DNA from: Pseudomonas viridiflava
GTDB taxonomy: Bacteria; Pseudomonadota; Gammaproteobacteria; Pseudomonadales; Pseudomonadaceae
Assembly (NCBI RefSeq): GCF_900573885.1
Contig: NZ_UPSE01000493.1
Coordinates: 310,001 to 374,000, forward strand
DNA length: 64,000 bases
Reading direction: 5' to 3'
The notes under the pieces are model-generated. The model searched no databases. It was not told the origin of the DNA and saw nothing but the letters and a program-made list of their open reading frames with translations. Shown in pieces: positions 54,471-62,200 of the stretch. How positions within the stretch are numbered: position 1 is the stretch's first letter; the number at the start of each line of letters is the position of its first letter. Made by a program: the position numbers and the translations under genes.

Positions 54471-55189
54471 GTTTCAAATAACGTGCAGTGGTCCATTAGT
54501 TAGGAGGGTTAAAGGTATCAGTGTATTCCCCCGAAGAAGAAGTTGTTGAAAGCTAGTTTTAAATCGCCATGGAACGTGGACGTCTTTGTAGTCCTTATGC
54601 TGACCGCTTGGTCCGGATTCAGCGCGTGTTCAAACATGGTGTTAATCGTGGCTTACTGCGTTCTTAGGATTTGCGTGGCTTCTCGTTTGCACATTGAGCT
54701 CAGCGAATTTATCCTGAAAAATTATGCGTTCCCCCTTTTAACAGGGCGCTGGTCTTAAGGGAAACATTAAGCGCTAGAAATAAGGTGGCTTGATAAATTT
54801 ATCTCCTTTTTTAGTAAATGGCCCGGTCCCATTGTTTCGCTATTAAAAATTGGCCGTCAGTGGATCTGCGATTTATCTCGGAAACGTCTGGCGTGCTCAT
54901 TCTTTAAGTCTTAGGTCTGCACTTTGTTCTCACCGTCCGCTTAAAAGACATCTGGTTCCATTTTTAGATGAATTCCCACATAAGTCTCTCCTAGTGGCCA
55001 TGTTTTCTAAGTGCACCGTAGGAATTTGGCTACTGAATATATAGACGCGGCAAGGTCTTACCTTTTTCTCTGATCTCTGCAACCTTAAGCATTGTTATGC
55101 ATCAGCAACGATCTAGGGCGTCCTGTATGAAGTCACATTGCTCAGTAAATATTTATACAACTAGGTTTCCAGAAGGGTGAGCTTGATCT
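54471..55189. other. 719-base AT-rich gap after the secretion genes, no confident gene
   Basis: Short hydrophobic open frames (54543-54758 from TTG; 54850-55044 from GTG) are present, but with poor start signals. The sequence resembles the AT-rich DNA that follows, not the secretion genes. It may hold fragments of former small membrane-protein genes. Confidence 0.5.
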
Positions 55190-55491
55190 ATGAAGCTCGA
55201 CCTCAATGCGCCTATGCCCTCAGCTGTCATGGTGGTTGTCGTTGGTATTGGGGTGGGTTTTGTACTGGCCAATACCTCAGGGAGAGCCAATGCGGAACAT
55301 TGAGGCGGAAATTATTCGCATAAAACTATCCGGCGTCGACTTTGATATACCGATTAATTACATGTATAGCGAGTCGATGGAGGTGTATGGAGACAGGCCG
55401 AAATGAAAGATGAGGTGTAGAGGATGAAGTGTTCACGTTGAGCGTGTTATTGCCAGACTTCCGTCCTTACGATCCAGAAGACGAGTCCTGA
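55190..55491 (+). pseudogene. Decayed gene for a small membrane-anchored protein
   Basis: Three pieces in three frames read as one protein. 55190-55303 gives a hydrophobic start (SAVMVVVVGIGVGFVLA). 55290-55406, with GGAG before its ATG, gives NIEAEIIRIKLSGVDFDIP then YMYSESMEVYGDRPK. 55411-55491 gives VFTLSVLLPDFRPYDPEDES. I recall similar strings joined in one frame in uncharacterised Pseudomonas proteins, but no database check was possible. Both frame changes and the early stop indicate decay. Function unknown. Confidence 0.5.
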
Positions 55492-55506
55492 TTATTTTTG
55501 AGACTT

Positions 55507-55806
55507 ATGCCAAGTGAAAGAGCCATCGACAATAAATCCCCTTTTAGGAAAACAATATTACCTTTTTTTCTAGGCGTGATGTTTGCCTGCTTCTTGAGTT
55601 TCTCTGTGTCGATGACTAACGGGCAGATTAATTCACTATACCAAGCGACGAGCGCCCCCTGTGTCTTAATTATGTTATTTGGAAGCTATTTGTATCGTTT
55701 CGATAATAAATGGGTGAGCGTGGCGGGTAGCTTTCTTATGAGGCTCGCTTCAGCGGTGTTTGGGATCTCCAGTGTGTTTTTTGTTCAAAGGCTTTTTTTT
55801 CATTAA
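55507..55806 (+). CDS. Small membrane protein of unknown function, paralogue A
   Basis: 99 residues from ATG 55507; the ribosome site is weak. Three hydrophobic segments (TILPFFLGVMFACFLSFSV, SAPCVLIMLFGSYLY, ASAVFGISSVFFV). The C-terminal half (YRFDNKWVSVAGSFLMRLAS) parallels that of the gene at 55982 (YQSNVEWIEAVGSVFTKVAL), so the two are probably paralogues. AT-rich, unlike the flanking core genes. An immunity protein for a membrane-active toxin is one possibility, from position only. Confidence 0.65.
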   Translation: MPSERAIDNKSPFRKTILPFFLGVMFACFLSFSVSMTNGQINSLYQATSAPCVLIMLFGSYLYRFDNKWVSVAGSFLMRLASAVFGISSVFFVQRLFFH

Positions 55807-55819
55807 GGTGGAGGTTCAA

Positions 55820-55906
55820 ATGGATATTAGAGGCAGTCTACTCGTCAGTAGGGAAGATATTCGCCAAGGCGTGTTAGCGTTTAGCTGTCTAAACGCATCG
55901 TGTTAA
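55820..55906 (+). other. Short open frame with strong ribosome site, likely gene relic
   Basis: 28 codons from ATG 55820 behind GGTGGAGG (5 bases). The product starts MDIRGSLLVSREDIRQG and ends in a stop with no continuation seen in other frames. Either a tiny peptide or the 5' stub of a lost gene. Confidence 0.35.
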
Positions 55907-55981
55907 TAGGTCGCGTGCGCTGAGAAAACGCTATGGTGGCATGGAATTAACTATGTATTGAAAAGGTCGGGGTTTTTTCTC

Positions 55982-56248
55982 ATGCAGCACTTAAAAAAGA
56001 ATTTCCCCGTTAAGTTCTACCTTGTAGAAATCTTGGTTGGAGCCGGCTTGGGTCTATTAATTAATTCCCACTTAACTCCGATTGATTTTCATTTGCTACG
56101 AAACAGCATTTACCTGGCCTGTGCAGGTGCTGCAGCAGTTGGGTTGTTCTTATATCAAAGTAATGTCGAATGGATAGAGGCGGTGGGGTCGGTTTTTACA
56201 AAGGTTGCACTCAATCTTCTTGGGGTGCTGGTGATAGTTTCCAGTTAA
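55982..56248 (+). CDS. Small membrane protein of unknown function, paralogue B
   Basis: 88 residues from ATG 55982 (MQHLKKNFPVKFYLVEILV). Three hydrophobic segments (FYLVEILVGAGLGLLI, LACAGAAAVGLFLY, VALNLLGVLVIVSS) in the same order as in the protein from 55507. No ribosome site is obvious. Same AT-rich background. Not recognised as a known family. Confidence 0.6.
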   Translation: MQHLKKNFPVKFYLVEILVGAGLGLLINSHLTPIDFHLLRNSIYLACAGAAAVGLFLYQSNVEWIEAVGSVFTKVALNLLGVLVIVSS

Positions 56249-56271
56249 TTATCTTTTGAAAGGATAAAATA

Positions 56272-56388
56272 ATGACCGTTACTATGGATCATCTCCAAAA
56301 ATCGGCCAAAGCGATGGGCGCGGCTTTTGCTACGCAGGGGCTGGTTGCAAATCCGCCTAAAGCTCTCGGTTTTCAAGCTGTCGGGTGA
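56272..56388 (+). other. 38-codon open frame with good ribosome site, peptide or 5' stub
   Basis: AAAGGA ends 7 bases before ATG 56272. The product reads MTVTMDHLQKSAKAMGAAFA, then TQGLVANPPKALGFQAVG. The start signal is among the better ones in this stretch, yet the frame ends at 38 codons. The next 312 bases to 56700 show no gene. It could be the leader of a former effector whose body was lost. Confidence 0.4.
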
Positions 56389-56700
56389 CGGGTTTCCTTT
56401 AGTGTAAACCTCGGTGCCTTATTTCTGGTCAGCAACTAGGGTGAAAACAGCACGCGATGGGCAGTCGGAACGGCCAGTTGCGGTTCTAGAGGTCGAAGCT
56501 TGCTCATATGGGCGCAACTTGGTTAGTAGACCTCGGAGAGCGTGCAGATATTAAAAAGCATGGCGGCACCTAGCTTGCAAATTCAAATGTGCTAAGTGAT
56601 AAATCATGTGGGACGTGTCTGAATTTGCTAACCCATATTGATCTCGAGTCTTGAAAAGAGCACATTTATTTAATCTTGGATCACAAGTGTCGATTGCGCA

Positions 56701-57360
56701 ATGAAAAGTTTCGGTAGATTCATGCTTGTTATTATTGCGATAGGGCTTTTTTCGTTCGTTGTCTGGCTGCGAGAGGGAATTGTCAACGCGCGGTGGGCAG
56801 TTGATATCGTCGGAGGAGACGCAATATTAGCTAGCTCCGTAAAGATTGCACCACAGGATATGGATTTTATGATGTCCTTGAGGGGCCGGCAGACTAGTGA
56901 TGAGGCATTAACTATTCTTTCCCAAAGTGCTTGTTTGGACCTGTCCGTGAAATGCAAAGATCAAAACTTGGCTATTGCGAACATTATTGCTATGTCTGGT
57001 CGGGACTTTCAGACTGCGATAGATACTATTGAGGTTTACAGTTCGATAGATCAAGAGGGCTGCCCAATTAGATCCGAAATTTCGCGATTGGTATACCATA
57101 CGTCCTACCTTGCAGCTAATCCGAGCAAGCATGCAGCAAATGATTTGCTGGCGAAGATCAAAGCGAAAGGTGGAACTCAATATTCAATTCTGACAGAGAA
57201 TTGCCAAAGGGATTTTGCCGAGTCTCCTTATCTTGCAAAAGCCTATTTATTGTATATTTCTATTCTGATGGGTATGAGCGATTTCTCTCCAGAGTCAAGC
57301 TGGCTGTATCTGTTTTATAGATCGGATGGAAATGCTTGGACTGGTATAGGTGGAAATTAA
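56701..57360 (+). CDS. Membrane-anchored protein of unknown function
   Basis: 219 residues. An N-terminal hydrophobic anchor (FMLVIIAIGLFSFVVWL) then a soluble, probably periplasmic part with cysteines in SQSACLDLSVKCKDQ and two further ones (QEGCPI, ENCQRDF). The pattern of helices around AIANIIAMSGRDFQTAIDTI recalls short TPR-like proteins. AT-rich. No family recognised. Position in the array upstream of the RTX gene makes an immunity or accessory role possible. Confidence 0.7.
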   Translation: MKSFGRFMLVIIAIGLFSFVVWLREGIVNARWAVDIVGGDAILASSVKIAPQDMDFMMSLRGRQTSDEALTILSQSACLDLSVKCKDQNLAIANIIAMSGRDFQTAIDTIEVYSSIDQEGCPIRSEISRLVYHTSYLAANPSKHAANDLLAKIKAKGGTQYSILTENCQRDFAESPYLAKAYLLYISILMGMSDFSPESSWLYLFYRSDGNAWTGIGGN

Positions 57361-57647
57361 ATGGATGTAAGTAAAAGTGGCTTAAAATGCTCGCGATTCT
57401 TTAGTGGCGTTTCGATTATTGATTTGCGATGTGGTCAATTTCAGCGAGTTTTATCCTCTGTTTAGCTCGAGGTTTCCTACAAGCTATCAATATTAGTGAT
57501 TAAATTTTCTTGGGGTTAGGTTTGTAGGACTGTTCGCAAGTTAAAAAACGTGGATTGACTTAAGCCATAAATCGGTAAATCCTAATTTTGCCTGCTGTTT
57601 TTTACTCTCATCCTTGGTGCGCTGCTTCGAATATTTTGGAGAGTGTT
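57361..57647. other. AT-rich spacer with one short coupled open frame
   Basis: ATG 57361 directly follows the preceding stop and opens a 34-codon frame (MDVSKSGLKCSRFFSG) ending at 57465, after which nothing credible is seen. Possibly another truncated gene. Confidence 0.4.
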
Positions 57648-58469
57648 GTGGAGAATTTTTTTCACCGTCTAGCAGCTGCAACTTGTGAGCGCAAAATATT
57701 GCGTTTTTTCCTAGTGCCTGCCGTTATTTTGCTTCTACTTTATGGTTGCGATAGCGAGCGGGAAAAGGAGTGGAAAAGATGGATGATTGAAGTTGATAAA
57801 GTAGATTATCGATGCGGAACGTTTGGAGATTATGAGCTGAAAATAAGTAAGGCCTATTTGTTTTACTGGCCAACTTACGAGGGACGCAGCGACTGGGAGT
57901 CTAACCCGCCACCTCCCCTAAGCTGCACTGCCAAATTAAAAATGATGCCTATTGAGGCGTACTGGCCTGGAATGGTGCCTGCAGGAAGGCGACCGCTTTC
58001 TGTCACGAATTCAGGAATCGATGAGCCGGATTACATCAGTATAAGGGTTAGGTCTGCGCCTGATTTTATCCCGTGGAAACTAGATACGCTGTTGAACTAC
58101 AGGTTGAACAATGGAGATGATCCTAAGCTTAGTTACGGCGAACATATTTACACGGAGATAGGGCTATACAGAACCGAAAAGCCGTACGTGCGTTCTCCAT
58201 TATCCAGCGTAACCTACTTCTGGGAGGTTGGGCCAAACAATACGGTTAAGACATTTGTAGATTGCATTCTGTTAGACAATGGGCGTGTGAACTCTTGCCG
58301 TCAAATCCAATATCTCCCTTGGCTTCGTGCAGTTTTGGAAATCAGATATCAACGTCCGCAGCTTGAAAATTGGCGAGTCATCGCCTTCGAAGCAGAAGAT
58401 TTTATAAAACACAATTCTACTTATATGGGGGAGTGCGTAGATTTATTAAATCGAAATTCAGAAGTCTAA
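57648..58469 (+). CDS. Exported or lipoprotein-like protein of unknown function
   Basis: 273 residues from GTG 57648 with GGAGAG 4 bases upstream; there is no ATG. The N-terminus has a signal-like segment ending in a lipobox-like LLLLYGC (FFLVPAVILLLLYGCDS). The mature part is Tyr/Trp-rich (AYLFYWPTYEGRSDWESN) with a proline-rich loop, and further cysteines at CTAKL, CILLD, CRQ and ECVDLL. Family not recognised. AT-rich; lies between two other unknown genes upstream of the RTX gene. Confidence 0.65.
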   Translation: MENFFHRLAAATCERKILRFFLVPAVILLLLYGCDSEREKEWKRWMIEVDKVDYRCGTFGDYELKISKAYLFYWPTYEGRSDWESNPPPPLSCTAKLKMMPIEAYWPGMVPAGRRPLSVTNSGIDEPDYISIRVRSAPDFIPWKLDTLLNYRLNNGDDPKLSYGEHIYTEIGLYRTEKPYVRSPLSSVTYFWEVGPNNTVKTFVDCILLDNGRVNSCRQIQYLPWLRAVLEIRYQRPQLENWRVIAFEAEDFIKHNSTYMGECVDLLNRNSEV

Positions 58470-58631
58470 TACGTGGGTTCCCCTTCTTACAGTGTGCTGG
58501 CCTTAAGTAAGAAAATAAGCTTTGGAAATTTGAGAAGTGGCTGTACGAAGCTTCTGGGCTTCGTTTGTAGGCGTTAATCTGGATGGATTTCTTGCTAGTG
58601 TGTCATTCCGCAGTCATGAGGAGTATCCAAG

Positions 58632-59222
58632 GTGTGGCTACATACGACCCCGCGCTATCTCAAGTGCGCATATGCTGGCATGCTTGTTTTTACGCTGGCT
58701 GGATGTTTAGTTTACCTCTCTGCTTTGTGGTTTAGCACTGCGGTTCTTGTTGAATTTCTTGATTTTGCGCTGCCTGTTTCCAAGGGACAGCTAAACGCCA
58801 TCAATGTTTCGCATGTGTACAGCTCTGATGCTACACCGTTGCGGGCTGTTTTCCTTTACGCTGCGCTGGCATACCCTGTTTTGATTTTATGGATCTGTTT
58901 TTCTTCCCTAGCTCGGAAGGACGCAAGGGAGTTGTTCCGCCGCCATATGGGCGTACTTGTTAAACGGCATGATTCTGAATATGTATTTCGCTTAAAAATG
59001 TCAGTTATCGTTTTATTTAATTGTACTGTATCGCTTTCGGCATCGGTGGTTATGCTCTATCTCGAACCGTTTTTTTCTCCGGTATCTAAGATTGCAAGAG
59101 CGTGTTGTTCGCCAGGTTTTTTTTCTGTATCTGTTACGCTCACAGTTTTCTCTTTATTTGGTTTCGTGTTTTGCGCAGGGTTAATCGGTATATATATGTG
59201 CACGCGAAGATCTCTAGCATAG
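58632..59222 (+). CDS. Four-helix membrane protein, candidate immunity protein of the RTX effector
   Basis: 196 residues from GTG 58632 with GAGGAG 8 bases upstream. Four hydrophobic segments: YAGMLVFTLAGCLVYLSALW, AVFLYAALAYPVLILWICF, MSVIVLFNCTVSLSASVVML and VSVTLTVFSLFGFVFCAGLI. The gene ends 10 bases before the RTX start, so the two are cotranscribed and the product is made first. Polytopic proteins next to membrane-active toxins are often their immunity proteins; that is inference here. Family not recognised. Confidence 0.7.
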   Translation: MWLHTTPRYLKCAYAGMLVFTLAGCLVYLSALWFSTAVLVEFLDFALPVSKGQLNAINVSHVYSSDATPLRAVFLYAALAYPVLILWICFSSLARKDARELFRRHMGVLVKRHDSEYVFRLKMSVIVLFNCTVSLSASVVMLYLEPFFSPVSKIARACCSPGFFSVSVTLTVFSLFGFVFCAGLIGIYMCTRRSLA

Positions 59223-59232
59223 GAATTTATTT

Positions 59233-62200
59233 ATGACTAATCAGGTTTTTGAAAGTATCACTATTGACATAGTAATTGACGGGTTTGGCGCGATTGGCGA
59301 AGGGTTAACGTCGCAAGCCCAAGCCGCTCTTTTAGAGTCATTCCAGTTAGCAGCAAACGCGAGTGATCTAGCGTCAAAACTTTCTATATCGGTCCCGCTT
59401 GTAGCAGTAACTGGAGCTAAGGTCATCTCATCGCATGGGGCTGATGTCTACAAAATCAGCATCGCCATTTCTAGCGACGACCCTAATTTAGTTGCCAAAG
59501 AGGTTTTTTCTACCGCAATCGGGGCGTTGGTAGCGGCAGGCGCGACACCGCTTGCTCGTGTGGGTCTTTCGTTTATTCCTGGTGCCGGCCTTATCATTTC
59601 GGGTGTGGGCGGTACATTAGTTGGCATAACTGCAGGCGCGACAGCTTCATACGCGGTTGGTGAATATTGGGACGACTACATAGCGACGAGCGCTGCTGGT
59701 AAGTGGGCAGTCGCAGGGGGCGAAGGCATTCTTCAAATTAAAGATCTTCTCGGTTCTGGGTTAGGTTTTGGTTTGAGCGTCACACAGGGGCTCGGCGGAA
59801 ATCAGTCGCCGCCGCCTAGCATCGTGAGCAGCCCCAGCTTGAGCGACTTCGATTTCGGACAATTCGGGAGTTTCGGTGGATTTAACCAGGCTCAGAATTT
59901 TGACTACCAGATAAGGCGGCTGGGTGAGCGTGTTGGGTTTGGAACTGATTTTTTCAACGACTACGGAGAATGGTTTTCTAAAACGCTCATTAGGAATTTT
60001 GTATCGGAGCAAACCTCGCCAGAGTTTAACTACGGTCTGGACGTGTCCGGCCTGCGCTACACCCCCATCGGCGCCTTCTACGATTCCCGCTCCCTAGCCA
60101 CCGATACCGCCACCTCCATCGCCGAAAAAACCCAGACTCTTTTCGACAGCAATGGACGCGGCCTCACCGCAGCCCAGCTCCTGTTGCGCGACGCCAACAA
60201 GGATGGCCAACTTTCGGCCAACGAACTCAACGGCGTGACTTCCTGGGCCGACACAAACGAAAACGGCCAGGTCGACGCTGACGAAATGAGGACCCTCGCG
60301 CAGCGCGGTGTGGTGAATATTCGTGCGTCGGATTATGAGCTTTTTACTCAGGGCAACAATCAGTTCGGTGGCACTGCCGCGCCGCCAATTCGTCCATCTG
60401 AAACGTCTAATCGGCCTGCCTATGTGAATCGCTCGCGCGGTGGGGCGCCTGCCAGTAATTATCAGGCGCTGCGTACTAGCGATGAGATATTCGCGACGGT
60501 CGATGGTTATTTTTTCTGGCGTGCTGATCAGGTGAAGGTGAATTACAACAACCAGAATTATCTGATCGGCACCGATGGTGATGACTCGTTCAATGCGCAG
60601 TATTACGCGTCCAGTTCGCGCTATATCAATATCAATTTGCTGACCCATTTCCTCGGCGGCGCAGGTAACGATAGCGTCGGCGGCAGTGGGCGTGATGATT
60701 CGATCTGGGGCGGTACGGGCAACGACAGTTTGTGGGGGTATGGGGGTTACGACAGCCTTTATGGGGAGGAGGGCAACGACCAACTCTCGGGCGATGACGG
60801 TGATGATTATCTCGATGGCGGCGTGGGTAACGATTCGCTGTTTGGCGGTACCGGCGATGACGTACTAATGGGAGGTGATGGCGCTGACTATCTGTACGGC
60901 GAGAGCGGCAACGACGTGCTCTACGGCGAATCGGGCATTGATGTGCTGGTCGGCGGCGCGGGTGATGATTATCTCGATGGCGGCTACGAGGACGATCAAC
61001 TTCATGGCCAGGCTGGTGCCGATACGCTCGTGGGCGGTTACGGCGCGGACCAGTTGTTCGGCGGCGACGGCAATGACCAGTTAGTTGGCGAAGCCGGTAA
61101 CGACCGGCTGTTCGGACAAACCGGTGACGACACCCTGTGGGGCGGTGCCGGCGACGATCTGCTGGTGGGTTTTACGGCCAGCAATGAAACCAAGCAGACC
61201 CTGCTGTTCGGTGAGACGGATAACGACACGTTATATGGCGGCGCCGGTAACGACAGCCTGTACGGCGGTCTGGGCGACGATGTGCTGGATGGCGGTGATC
61301 ATGATGATTTTCTCGTCGGTGACGAAGGCAATGACCGCTTGTTTGGCGGTGCCGGTGCCGACGAGTTGCAGGGCAATGCGGGCGATGACCTGCTGATGGG
61401 CGAAGCGGGAAATGATCGCCTGTTTGGTTACGTCGGGAACGATGTGCTGTGGGGCGGTGATGGCGATGATGTGCTCGTGGGCTTTTCGCCGACCAATGAT
61501 GCGAAGCAGAGTCTGAGCGCCGGCGAAACCGATGACGACATCCTCTACGGCGGCAACGGCAATGATTACGCCCTCGGTGGCCTGGGCAACGACACCCTGT
61601 ACGGCGAGGCCGGCAACGATGACCTGGAAGGTGGCGCCGGCAATGATTTCCTGTACGGCGGCGACGGTATGGATCGCCTCTTCGGCCAGGTCGGCAACGA
61701 TGTGCTGTATGGCGGCGATGGCGACGACCTTCTTATGGGTTTCACCGCAAGCAATGAAGCCAAACAGACCCTGAATATCGGCGAAACGGATGACGACTGG
61801 CTGTATGGCGGTGCGGGCAATGACCGGCTGGTAGGCGGGCTGGGCAATGATTACCTCGACGGCGGTGCTGGGGCCGATGAGATGGAAGGCGGCCAGGGCG
61901 ATGACACCTATGTGGTGAACAGCGTCAACGACTCCATTCTGGAGTTCAAAGGCCAAGGCTACGACCGGGTGATCAGCAGCACCACGTACCTGCTCAACGC
62001 CAATATCGAAGAGCTGCGCCTGCTCGAAGGTTTCGATATTCATGGCACCGGTAACGCGCTGGATAACCTGCTTATCGGCAACAGCCGCGACAACATTCTC
62101 GATGGCGTGACCGGCGCGGATCGCATGATCGGTGGCGCGGGCAACGACACCTATTTTGTCGATAACCTCGGCGACGAGACCGTCGAGCTAGCCAACGAAG

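Noticed and set aside
54543..55044. Two small hydrophobic open frames starting at TTG and GTG
   Set aside because: Start signals are poor and neither product is recognisable. Kept only as a note on the AT-rich gap.
54471..59232. Genomic island with integrase or tRNA attachment site
   Set aside because: Despite the low GC content, no integrase, transposase, tRNA or flanking direct repeats were seen. Module exchange by homologous recombination fits better.
60650..61900. Regular short tandem repeats resembling a CRISPR or satellite array
   Set aside because: They are in-frame RTX nonapeptide codons (GGxGxDxxx) in an intact gene. There are no identical repeats with unique spacers.
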